This document shows, one piece after another, positions 6,701 to 14,503 of a DNA stretch of 54,235 nt (the first letter of the stretch is position 1; every line of letters starts with the position of its first letter). The position numbers and the translations under genes are program-made. Under the pieces are notes generated by a model, which ran no database searches, was not told the DNA's origin, and saw nothing but the letters and a program-made list of their open reading frames with translations. Source of the stretch: Bacteroidota bacterium (lineage in GTDB: Bacteria; Bacteroidota; Bacteroidia; Chitinophagales; Chitinophagaceae). The stretch is taken from positions 1 to 54,235 of the forward strand of contig JAFDXH010000208.1 of the NCBI GenBank assembly GCA_018268075.1, given 5' to 3'.

Positions 6701-8119
6701 ATGAAATCAATATTTACATTCACGGCACTGTTGGGCAGCCTTTGTGGATTTAGCCAGGGCTATAAGGTAACATTGCAGGCACCGCAGTATAAAAGCGGGC
6801 TTGTATATCTTACTTATTATTATGGGCCTACACTCAATATTCAGGATTCGGCAATGCTGAACACTTCAGGCACAGCCGTTTTTCAGAAAAAACAGAAGTT
6901 GCTCCCGGGCGTATATTCCATTGTATTTCCCGGCAAATCAAAGGTGTATGATTTACTAATAGGGAATGAGCAAGTCGTAAATATCAATGCTGCAGATACC
7001 AATAATCTGGCTGGCAAAACCCTTGTTACCGGGTCTAAAGAGAATATCATATTCGACAGGTACCAAAAATTTGCTGCTGCACAAGGAGAAAAAATTCAGA
7101 AAGAAAAGATTGCCTTTGAAAAATCAACTACCAAAGCTGATAGTGCAGCACACGAAGAAGCGTATAAAAAAATAAATGAGGGACTATCCCTGTATCGCGA
7201 AAAAGTTATTACTGAGCATCCGGAATCTATGCTTGCAGCGCTATTACAGTGTATGAAATACCCAACGCCTCCCCATGCTTCTCCAATAAGCAAACAGGAT
7301 TCACTTAATAATTATCAATTTTATAAAAAGCATTATTGGGATGGCGTCACATTTATGGACGATCGCATTATCCGTTCTCCTTTCTTCATCCCCAAACTGG
7401 AGCGCTATTTCAGAGAAGTAGCCTCGCCCAATCCAGACTCAACGATTAAGGATGCAGACTATTTATTATTGCTTGCCCGCACGTCGCCCGGTATGTATCA
7501 GTTTTTGCTCAACTGGCTTACAGATGAATACATCAATCCTAAATACATGGGGCAGGATAAAATATTTGTACATCTTTTTGAAAAGTATCACTCCAAGGGG
7601 GTATCTACTTGGCTGAGCGACAAGCAACATACTATAATTGCCAACAGGGCCTACATGCTCATGAACAATCTTGTAGGCGAGCCGGCTGCCAACCTGGAGA
7701 TGACTGATACGGCAGGCCATTCATCAAGCCTTTATAATATTACTGCTCCCTATACCGTTATTGTGTTTTGGGATCCTACATGTGGGCATTGTAAAATAGA
7801 AGTGCCTCGGCTGGACTCTATGTATGATGCCAAGTGGAAGAATATGGGGATAAAGATCTTTGCCGTACTATCTGAAGCTTCAGAAAAAGATAGGTGGCTC
7901 ACCTTTATTAATGAACACCATTTGCAAGACTGGAACAATGTATATGAAACAGATGCACAGAAAAAACAACATGAAAACGATAAGCAACCTTCCTATAAAC
8001 AGTTATATGACGTAATAATGACCCCTACATTTTACCTGCTTGATAAAGATAAAAGGATCATTGCAAAAAAACTGTCTATAGAGCAAATGGATGATTTGAT
8101 CGCAGCAAAGAATAAATAG
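6701..8119 (+). CDS. Thioredoxin-fold (TlpA-like) envelope protein with DUF4369-type N-terminus
   Basis: This 472-residue exported protein has a cleavable signal peptide (about 1-19). A beta-rich N-terminal region typical of DUF4369-like domains (about 22-110) and a helical middle (about 115-320) follow. The C-terminal thioredoxin domain has active-site motif FWDPTCGHCKIEVP (C361/C364), and the cis-proline region is MTPTFYLLDK. The CGHC motif predicts a periplasmic or outer-membrane-facing thiol-disulfide reductase. It precedes a SurA-like PPIase by 55 bp and a small outer-membrane protein, so the cluster looks like an envelope protein-folding unit. The partner reductase is not here. Confidence 0.82.
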   Translation: MKSIFTFTALLGSLCGFSQGYKVTLQAPQYKSGLVYLTYYYGPTLNIQDSAMLNTSGTAVFQKKQKLLPGVYSIVFPGKSKVYDLLIGNEQVVNINAADTNNLAGKTLVTGSKENIIFDRYQKFAAAQGEKIQKEKIAFEKSTTKADSAAHEEAYKKINEGLSLYREKVITEHPESMLAALLQCMKYPTPPHASPISKQDSLNNYQFYKKHYWDGVTFMDDRIIRSPFFIPKLERYFREVASPNPDSTIKDADYLLLLARTSPGMYQFLLNWLTDEYINPKYMGQDKIFVHLFEKYHSKGVSTWLSDKQHTIIANRAYMLMNNLVGEPAANLEMTDTAGHSSSLYNITAPYTVIVFWDPTCGHCKIEVPRLDSMYDAKWKNMGIKIFAVLSEASEKDRWLTFINEHHLQDWNNVYETDAQKKQHENDKQPSYKQLYDVIMTPTFYLLDKDKRIIAKKLSIEQMDDLIAAKNK

Positions 8120-8174
8120 TCTTAACTATTTTTCAAAATGAATAAGAAACCCTTCAAAGACAATAGTTCAAAAT

Positions 8175-10091
8175 ATGAAAACCGGATTCTTCCTTCTCTT
8201 CACGTGTATTTTTATTTCTAACCTTAATGCACAAACGCTTTTCACCTATGGCCAACATCAGGTGAGTTCAAAAGAATTTTTGAAGGCCTATAATAAAAAT
8301 AAAAATGATGAGGTAAACAGAAAAGAAGCCCTTCGTGATTATTATAATCTGTATGCTACTTTTCGCCTAAAGGTACAAGCCGCCAGAGACCTACACCTGG
8401 ATACACTACCTACGCTACAGGCCGACCTAAAAAATTTTGAGGTTCAGCTTCAAGACAATTATTTAAAGGACGATAAGCTCGTAAATAAATTAATAGAAGA
8501 GGCTTTTGGGCGAAGTCAAAAAGATATTCATGTTATAGATTATTTTGTATCAATCAACGCATCTGCAGATAGCCTGGAAGAAAGAAAAGCAATAAAAGAT
8601 CTGGTAAATAATCTGAAACTAAATCCGGTAAACGAAGCGCCATTACTTGAAAAGGCTCGAAAGAGCGGGCTACGCATTACCGTGAGCGACCTCGGTTACA
8701 TTACCGTTTTTACACTGCCCTACCGCCTTGAAAATATTATATATCAATTAAGCCCTCAAGGTATTAGTGATACTGTATTAATAAATAATGGGTGGCATAT
8801 TTTTAAAAATGCTGCCGAAAGGCCTGCATTAGGAAAAGTGCAAGTCGCTCAAATTTTATTAGCAGCGCCAAAAGAAATTGACAATTTGAGAGCACAGGCC
8901 AAACAGCTTGCTGATTCACTTTACACTGCCATCAAAAAAGGAAGCGATTTTGGAGCGCTTGCAAAAGAATTCAGTAACGACAGAAGCACCTATATGAATG
9001 GTGGCCTTCTACCCGAATTTGGAGTTTCAAAATATGATCAGGCTTTTGAACAAAAGGCTTTTTCGATTAAAGAAAATAATGCTGTGCTACCGCCATTCGA
9101 ATCTGCATTTGGATTTCATATACTAAAACGAATCGCTGCCACACCTGTTTCTGCTTCATTAGATGATGCAACCCGGAACACGCTAAAGCAAGAGGTATTA
9201 CAGGATAGCCGCATACACTCTGCTGATGAGCAATTTTTAAAAGAGATAAAACCCAAAACAGGATTTAAAAAATTACCCTTCTCAGAAAATGATCTTTGGC
9301 ATCTTACCGATAGCTCATTAATGGCCAATAAAAATATTCAAATTAAAACCTTGAACGAGCGTACAGCACTACTTTCCTTTAATGATGGCTCTAAATTTAG
9401 TGCCGGCGATTGGATATTGTATGTACGCAATTCCAACAAAGCCATTCCGGGACAGCTTCATCAATCCTATAAAACGCTCTGGCCATCTTTTGAAGAATAT
9501 GCTACCAAAGAAAATTATAAAAAAAGGCTTTCTTCTTTTAATAGTGAGTACAAAAGCCAGGTAGAAGAATTTGAAAACGGCAATTTACTCTTTGAAATCA
9601 TGGAGCGCAATGTATGGGCAAAAGCAGCAGCCGATAGTGCCGGGCTATACAAATACTATACAGCACACAAGAATAAATATGTATGGCCACCAAGTGCCAA
9701 TGCTATTATTTTTACCTGTACTAACAAAGCGGTTGCCGATAATATAATACAGGAATTAAATGAAAATAAGGAATGGCGAAGCATCGTTTCTAAATATTCT
9801 TCTGCTGTACAGGGCGACTCAGGGCGATTTGAATTATCTCAGATTCCTATAAAAGACAAATCCCATTTTACTCCAGAACAACTTACACCGATTGTAATTA
9901 ATAAAAATGATGGGACAGCTACATTTGTAAAAATGATAAATCAATATGCCGGTGGCGAAGTGCGCACTTTTGCTGACGCTAAAGGTCTGGTAATAAATGA
10001 TTACCAAAATGAATTAGAAGCTGCTTGGGTTTCTCAACTAAAAAGAAAATATCCCTTAAAGCTAAATCAAAAAATTCTTGAATCTTTATAA
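8175..10091 (+). CDS. Periplasmic peptidyl-prolyl isomerase, parvulin/SurA-like
   Basis: This 638-residue protein has a signal peptide (1-19, ending LNAQ). A helical SurA-type N-terminal region (about 28-110) with EALRDYYNLYATFRLKVQAA precedes a degenerate first parvulin repeat (about 115-215). A well-formed second parvulin domain spans about 221-322 (KVQVAQILLA, then FGALAKEFSND, NGGLLPEFG, FESAFGFHIL). The C-terminal half (about 330-638) is longer than in E. coli SurA and includes another parvulin-like stretch near 500-590. The likely role is chaperoning outer-membrane proteins through the periplasm. It lies between a thioredoxin-fold protein and a beta-barrel protein on the same strand. 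Confidence 0.85.
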   Translation: MKTGFFLLFTCIFISNLNAQTLFTYGQHQVSSKEFLKAYNKNKNDEVNRKEALRDYYNLYATFRLKVQAARDLHLDTLPTLQADLKNFEVQLQDNYLKDDKLVNKLIEEAFGRSQKDIHVIDYFVSINASADSLEERKAIKDLVNNLKLNPVNEAPLLEKARKSGLRITVSDLGYITVFTLPYRLENIIYQLSPQGISDTVLINNGWHIFKNAAERPALGKVQVAQILLAAPKEIDNLRAQAKQLADSLYTAIKKGSDFGALAKEFSNDRSTYMNGGLLPEFGVSKYDQAFEQKAFSIKENNAVLPPFESAFGFHILKRIAATPVSASLDDATRNTLKQEVLQDSRIHSADEQFLKEIKPKTGFKKLPFSENDLWHLTDSSLMANKNIQIKTLNERTALLSFNDGSKFSAGDWILYVRNSNKAIPGQLHQSYKTLWPSFEEYATKENYKKRLSSFNSEYKSQVEEFENGNLLFEIMERNVWAKAAADSAGLYKYYTAHKNKYVWPPSANAIIFTCTNKAVADNIIQELNENKEWRSIVSKYSSAVQGDSGRFELSQIPIKDKSHFTPEQLTPIVINKNDGTATFVKMINQYAGGEVRTFADAKGLVINDYQNELEAAWVSQLKRKYPLKLNQKILESL

Positions 10092-10159
10092 TGGTTTTAT
10101 GGTTTTGGCAGAGTTTTTGAAATGAGGTATCGCTAACCTTAAAAAAACAACAGAAGACC

Positions 10160-10855
10160 ATGAAAAAAATTCTTATTGTATTCCTTTCCATTTTATGTTA
10201 TTCATTTGGCTATAGTCAGGTGTATATTCAGGGCGGTGTAAACTTTGCCAATATTTCAAAAGATAATAATGGCGCTACAGAAAAAAATAATACGCTTACT
10301 ACATTTAATGTAGGCTTATTAGGACGCTTTAATATATCTGATATGATAGACCTGGAAACAGGTGTATTGCTGAATGGGCAAGGATCTAAAGCCGAAACAT
10401 ACTTCACAAATGCCACAGATGATAATTATGTGAAATCCAAATTTAATCCCCTCTATATTAAAGTACCACTTCACGCGGTGGTAAGAATTCCATTGATGAA
10501 TAAGCAAAATGTATTTCTATATGCAGGGCCGTATGCTGCGGTAGGCATTGCGGGTAAGTCAAGTGTGAATGGTAAAATTTTGGGTGTAAACTTTAACTCT
10601 GAGTCGAATATTAAATTCAGCAATGATGACCCCTTTACCTCTAAGCAGGATGATGCTGCGTATGACAAAATAAAAAGATTTGATTTTGGCGCAGATTTTG
10701 GCGCGGGAATTGACTTAGGTAAAATCATTATAAAGGCAAACTATGGTTTGGGCTTTACAAAAATAAATTCTACCGAAAGTAATAATTCAGCAAATGATAA
10801 AAATAAATACCGCACTTTTTCACTTTCTCTGGGAATACCCATATTAAGACGGTAG
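10160..10855 (+). CDS. Small outer-membrane beta-barrel protein (PorT/OmpW-like fold)
   Basis: This 231-residue protein has a signal peptide (about 1-19, ending GYSQ), and alternating hydrophobic/polar strands fill the mature part. It starts VYIQGGVNFANIS and ends with a strand KYRTFSLSLGIPILRR, typical of Bacteroidota 8-10-strand porin-family proteins (outer membrane protein beta-barrel domain). No enzymatic motif is present. It is the last gene of the 6701-10855 cluster and is followed by a strong terminator. Function is unknown beyond an outer-membrane location. Confidence 0.78.
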   Translation: MKKILIVFLSILCYSFGYSQVYIQGGVNFANISKDNNGATEKNNTLTTFNVGLLGRFNISDMIDLETGVLLNGQGSKAETYFTNATDDNYVKSKFNPLYIKVPLHAVVRIPLMNKQNVFLYAGPYAAVGIAGKSSVNGKILGVNFNSESNIKFSNDDPFTSKQDDAAYDKIKRFDFGADFGAGIDLGKIIIKANYGLGFTKINSTESNNSANDKNKYRTFSLSLGIPILRR

Positions 10856-10880
10856 AAATTTTTGAGCAAAAAGCAGAAAA

Positions 10881-10920
10881 AAGCCGGAGATCGTTATAGA
10901 TCTTCGGCTTCTGTTTTTTT
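10881..10920. terminator. Terminator between convergent genes
   Basis: AAGCCGGAGATC (10881-10892) pairs with GATCTTCGGCTT (10899-10910) over 12 pairs with one G-T and a six-base loop. A T-run follows at 10914-10920 on the plus strand, and A-rich sequence on the left gives some T-run on the minus strand. It ends the barrel gene and may also serve metF. Confidence 0.85.
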
Positions 10921-10927
10921 AAAATGA

Positions 10928-11881
10928 TTAAACTATTTCCTTTACCACCTTGGCTATTACATCTGGCTTACCCAAAGTGTAATAATGCAATACAGGAACT
11001 CCAAATTTTTTGAGATCTTTTGATTGTTGCAATAACCATTCCTGGCCTACAAGTGCTACATCTGCATCGGTTTTACATTTCATTATTTCTTTGCTCAGTT
11101 CATTGGGAATATCTACATGAAAAGTGCGAGGCAAAACAGAAAGTTGTTTTTTAGTGGTTATGGGCTTTAGTCCCGGAATGATGGGAATTTTTATTCCCGC
11201 ATTCCGGCATTTGTCCACAAATGAAAAATATTTGCTATTATCAAAAAACATTTGTGTGGTGATATAATCGGCGCCAGCATCCACCTTCATTTTAAGGTAT
11301 TGCAAATCGCTGTTAAGATTGGGCGCTTCAAAATGCTTTTCAGGATAGCCGGCTACGCCTATACAAAATTTTGTTTTATACCCATCACGTATGTCATCTT
11401 CAAGATAAATACCATTATTCAAATTAACAGCTTGCTTTAATAAGTCGATAGCATACGTGTGGCCATTTGGCTCTGGCTCAAATACAGATTCGTTTCTTGC
11501 GGCATCGCCTCTTAATAATAAAACATTATCAATGCCAAGAAATGCTAAGTCAATCAGCGCATTTTCGGTTTCTTGTAAATTGAACCCGCCGCAGATTAAA
11601 TGTGGAACAGCATCTATTTTATAATGATTCATAATGGCAGCGCAAATACCCACGGTGCCGGGCCTTTTTCGCACCTCTACTTTTTCAAAAGTGCCATCTG
11701 CCTTCTTTTTAAAAACCTGCTCACTTCTATGATAGGTCACATTAATAAATGCCGGATCAAATTCCATTAGTGGATCCAAGTGGGCATAAATAGATTCAAT
11801 TGTTTTCCCTTTTAAAGGTGGAAGTATTTCAAATGATATCAATGTTTTTTTCGCCTCGTTTATATGGTCTGTTATCTTCAT
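10928..11881 (-). CDS. metF: Methylenetetrahydrofolate reductase
   Basis: This ~317-residue flavoprotein reduces 5,10-methylene-THF to 5-methyl-THF for methionine synthesis. The N-terminal SFEILPPLKGKTIESIY is the MetF pattern, with the catalytic glutamate in the E-(I/F)-x-P-P motif. The barrel continues through FINVTYHRSEQ, LLLRGDAARNE (FAD/folate region), and ITTQMFFDN, a highly conserved signature. Length matches bacterial MetF (~300). A longer frame begins with TTG at 11902; ATG at 11881 (MKITDHINEAK) is the likelier start. The B12-receptor riboswitch elsewhere in the window fits a cell that takes up cobalamin for methionine synthase, but metH is not in view. Confidence 0.93.
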   Translation of the reverse strand: MKITDHINEAKKTLISFEILPPLKGKTIESIYAHLDPLMEFDPAFINVTYHRSEQVFKKKADGTFEKVEVRKRPGTVGICAAIMNHYKIDAVPHLICGGFNLQETENALIDLAFLGIDNVLLLRGDAARNESVFEPEPNGHTYAIDLLKQAVNLNNGIYLEDDIRDGYKTKFCIGVAGYPEKHFEAPNLNSDLQYLKMKVDAGADYITTQMFFDNSKYFSFVDKCRNAGIKIPIIPGLKPITTKKQLSVLPRTFHVDIPNELSKEIMKCKTDADVALVGQEWLLQQSKDLKKFGVPVLHYYTLGKPDVIAKVVKEIV

Positions 11882-11963
11882 TACTTTATTAAATAGATGC
11901 AAACTTAAGTGGTAAACTGAAATATTGCAACAGTATCGTGCTAATTATACTATCCCGGATTTT

Positions 11964-12578
11964 TTAATGAATAAAAAATGAGATGATTCCTGTAGCCACC
12001 AAAGTGCCCCCAGTAATGATGCCTGCATTGTGTTCCAGCTTGTGCCAATTCAATTTTAAAATCCCTTTGTATGCAAACCGCACCAGTGTTACCATTCCAA
12101 TGGTAGTAATAATGAGGTAAATCGCCGCTATAAACCAGATCAACCAGGTAGCCTGAGACCCTGCTAATAAAAAGTAGGCTTCTATCTCCATACAGGGCGA
12201 CAAAAACATCGCCAAGACCAATGCGATAATTATACTTTTTTTTGATGTTGATTTTTTGTTTTCTGCATGAATATGAAAATGCTGGTGATGGTGGTGCCTA
12301 TAAATAAAAATAAGGCCTAGGATAATGAGAATAACCGGAGCGAAAAAACGGGTAAACTGTTCGAATGACTCCGCAAGCTGAGCGCCAATAAATGCAAGAA
12401 CCAATCCAATGATAACAGTACTTACCCCATGCGCAAGGGCTGAAATCAGGGTTACCTCAGTCACCTCATTTAGCGTCCATCCTTCTTTTTTTCCAATAGC
12501 AATTACAGGAAGCCAATGATTAGGAATAGTAGCATGTAATAAACTTAAAATAATACTACCTGCGATAATACTGAACAT
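11964..12578 (-). CDS. NicO/RcnA-like multi-spanning membrane protein, possible metal transporter
   Basis: This ~204-residue membrane protein has six predicted helices. The first carries LLHATIPNHW, resembling the HxxxPDH helix-I motif of NicO/RcnA nickel-cobalt transporters. A cytosolic or periplasmic loop is histidine-rich (RHHHHQHFHIHAE), often a metal-binding feature. A later segment MFLSPCMEIEAYF has the Pro-Cys motif seen in related sulfite-exporter/UreH-type proteins. Metal transport is inferred, and direction and ion are unknown. The longest frame starts with TTG at 12605; ATG at 12578 (MFSIIAGSI) is preferred. It lies 82 bp upstream of metF on the same strand. Confidence 0.65.
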   Translation of the reverse strand: MFSIIAGSIILSLLHATIPNHWLPVIAIGKKEGWTLNEVTEVTLISALAHGVSTVIIGLVLAFIGAQLAESFEQFTRFFAPVILIILGLIFIYRHHHHQHFHIHAENKKSTSKKSIIIALVLAMFLSPCMEIEAYFLLAGSQATWLIWFIAAIYLIITTIGMVTLVRFAYKGILKLNWHKLEHNAGIITGGTLVATGIISFFIH

Positions 12579-12750
12579 GCACTTTAGTAGGAGATGAGGT
12601 TGCAAGTTAGTTTAAAAATGATGAGGAATGATTTCCGGCATTCTAATAAAAGAAAAGAGCTTTTTCATTAAATTCTGGCTAAGAAAGTGCCTTGGATGCT
12701 TTGGATTAAACATTTAAGTAAATGAATTTTCCCTCAAAATCTATTTCTAA

Positions 12751-12758
12751 TATATTTG
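12751..12758 (+). promoter_or_regulatory. Bacteroidota -7 promoter element
   Basis: TATATTTG matches TANNTTTG. It lies 34 nt before the ATG of the zinc metallopeptidase gene at 12793. Confidence 0.45.
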
Positions 12759-12792
12759 TACCTCATTATTTCACCTTTTAAAAACTACCAAT

Positions 12793-13641
12793 ATGGAATG
12801 GATGGGAAGAAGAGAGAGCTCCAATGTAGATGATCGCAGAGGAGTATCAGGCGGCGGCCTTGCAATAGGGGGTGGCGTCATTGGCGTCATTTTTATACTC
12901 GCCAAATTTTTATTGGGTGATGGCAGCATCAACGATTTGCAACAATTGATGCCGCAACAACAGCAGCAGGAACTAACCGTGGAACAAAAGGCTGCTGATG
13001 ATAAGGAGGCTTCTTTTGTAAAAGTGGTACTGGCTGATACCGAGGATGTCTGGACAAAATTGTTTGGCGATATGGGCAAAACATATACTAAACCCACATT
13101 GGTGCTTTTTAGAAATTCTACAACCTCCGGCTGTGGTACCGCCTCTGCCGCTACGGGGCCCTTCTATTGCCCCGCCGATCAGGATTTATATATAGATCTT
13201 GCATTTGCACAGCAACTTAAGGATCAGTTTGGAGCATCAGGCGATTTTGCAATGGCTTATGTAGTTGCCCATGAAGTAGGGCATCATGTACAAGATCTGC
13301 TTGGCCTTACAGCCAAGATGCAGCAAATACAGCAGCAGGTGAGCGAAACAGAATACAACAAATATTCGGTACGGCTGGAGTTGCAGGCAGATTTTTATGC
13401 CGGAGTATGGGCGCACTACGATCAGAAAATGAAAAATGTAATTAAGCCGGAAGATATAAATGAGGCCTTGACTGCGGCTAATGCTATTGGCGACGACCGC
13501 CTACAGCAGGAATATCAGGGAACGGTAACCCCGGATTCTTTTACTCACGGCACTTCGGCACAAAGAATGTACTGGTTTAAGAAAGGATATGAAACCGGCG
13601 ATCTCAACCAAGGGAATACATTTGCCGCCGGAAGTTTTTAA
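12793..13641 (+). CDS. Neutral zinc metallopeptidase (YpfJ family)
   Basis: This 282-residue protein has an arginine/glycine-rich cytoplasmic start (MEWMGRRESSNVDDRRG), one membrane helix (about 21-42) and a glutamine-rich linker. A peptidase domain then carries HEVGHH (H160, E161, H164) in YVVAHEVGHHVQDLLG. The downstream ELQADFYAGVWAH supplies the third zinc ligand, and the C-terminal GTSAQRMYWFKKGYETGD is typical of the family. Length and domain order match the YpfJ/zinc-metallopeptidase family (PF04228). The domain probably faces the periplasm. Physiological substrates of this family are poorly known. It is a single-gene unit with its own promoter. Confidence 0.9.
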   Translation: MEWMGRRESSNVDDRRGVSGGGLAIGGGVIGVIFILAKFLLGDGSINDLQQLMPQQQQQELTVEQKAADDKEASFVKVVLADTEDVWTKLFGDMGKTYTKPTLVLFRNSTTSGCGTASAATGPFYCPADQDLYIDLAFAQQLKDQFGASGDFAMAYVVAHEVGHHVQDLLGLTAKMQQIQQQVSETEYNKYSVRLELQADFYAGVWAHYDQKMKNVIKPEDINEALTAANAIGDDRLQQEYQGTVTPDSFTHGTSAQRMYWFKKGYETGDLNQGNTFAAGSF

Positions 13642-13701
13642 TAATGCATTGTGGATTTCTTATCAAGGGTTGTATAGGGAGCTTCAATACTCCTTTTCCT
13701 T

Positions 13702-13998
13702 TTATTCTTCTGCAGCTTTTTGAGTTGATTCTTTTTCAATATGTTTTATGGTAAGCTGAAACCTTGTATTGAGGCTCATCTCATAATTATTCTCCTGTAA
13801 GATTTGCTTGGCAGCATCATCCTCCAGCACTACCTGTGCAAGATGCATTGCAAGGGGCGACCCACTTATTACGTTACCCACTTTCCCATCTGTAAATTCA
13901 ATCATAAACTTATATCCCGCTTTTCTTCCGCTACCGGCTCTTTCAAAATCTACCCTATTAAGGTCAAGTACTTGTACTTCGTTGTTCGATTTTTTCAT
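13702..13998 (-). CDS. Conserved-looking hypothetical protein (98 aa)
   Basis: I do not recognise the family. The likely product starts at the ATG of 13996-13998 (MKKSNNEVQVLDLNRVDF). The frame extends to 14109, but that extra part codes for a hydrophobic, non-conserved-looking stretch. The 98 residues have a compact alpha/beta composition with GYKFMIEFTDGKVG and a charged tail (KHIEKESTQKAAEE). There is no signal peptide, membrane segment or cysteine. It is convergent with the zinc peptidase gene; a weak hairpin near 13675-13695 lies between them. Confidence 0.55.
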   Translation of the reverse strand: MKKSNNEVQVLDLNRVDFERAGSGRKAGYKFMIEFTDGKVGNVISGSPLAMHLAQVVLEDDAAKQILQENNYEMSLNTRFQLTIKHIEKESTQKAAEE

Positions 13999-14217
13999 GA
14001 GTATTTTTACAATCGGCAAATATTTCTTCCAAATATGACTATACATGAAAATAAAACTGTTTATGGTTAAAATTGTAAAATAGATTATGGGGCAGGGAAT
14101 GATCCTCATGCACCATTATTAGTTGTAATTTTTTATAAATGTAGTCCAATTTTTTAAAGTGCTCTGAAATTTTACAAATTCAAGGCTAATTTTCAAGCAT
14201 TTAAGTACATGTAGGTA

Positions 14218-14320
14218 CTTTTTAAATTGTCGCAGAGCCCGGCTAATAGTGGGCGGCGGTACACCGCCCACGGCGCTCCGCCCCGGTTCGTGTCCCACGA
14301 ACCGGCAACAATTTAAAAAG
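14218..14320. repeat. Cruciform-forming element: 13-bp outer arms enclosing two hairpins
   Basis: CTTTTTAAATTGT (14218-14230) and ACAATTTAAAAAG (14308-14320) are perfect 13-bp inverted repeats. Between them are two strong hairpins: GTGGGCGG/CCGCCCAC (14249-14256, 14264-14271) and CCGGTTCGTG/CACGAACCGG (14283-14292, 14296-14305). In single strands this folds into a three-armed structure. The arms are AT-rich and the interior GC-rich, unlike the flanking DNA. It occupies the middle of the ~500-bp gap between divergent genes; no gene is seen in that gap. Confidence 0.8.
14276..14310 (-). repeat. REP-like palindrome, copy 1
   Basis: Read on the minus strand this 35-nt segment nearly matches 49680-49714 on the plus strand, with about three differences including one indel. 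The core is a 10-bp palindrome CCGGTTCGTG/CACGAACCGG with a 3-nt loop, followed by GGGGC and GGAG. Recurrence of a short palindrome in intergenic DNA is characteristic of REP/BIME families. Confidence 0.65.
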
Positions 14321-14470
14321 CACCCTTACATAGCCTTCCCTTGTTTTCTCAAAAACCTATTTAATTTACCCAGCTTTTAAATTTTAGCCTATTGGCTTTA
14401 TTTAATTTTATCGCACATTCCAAAATTAATACCATTCAAACTTTATCTGTTTTTTCCTTTAAATGTTTCC

Positions 14471-14478
14471 TAATTTTG
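14471..14478 (+). promoter_or_regulatory. Bacteroidota -7 promoter element
   Basis: TAATTTTG matches TANNTTTG and lies 25 nt before the ATG of the GH3-family gene at 14504. Confidence 0.45.
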
Positions 14479-14503
14479 TTTTATTCACCAATTTTTTGGC
14501 TGC

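Noticed and set aside
13999-14109. N-terminal extension of the 98-residue hypothetical protein
   Set aside because: The extra ~37 codons give an isoleucine/phenylalanine/tyrosine-rich run without a signal-peptide pattern. The internal ATG at 13998 begins a normal soluble protein.
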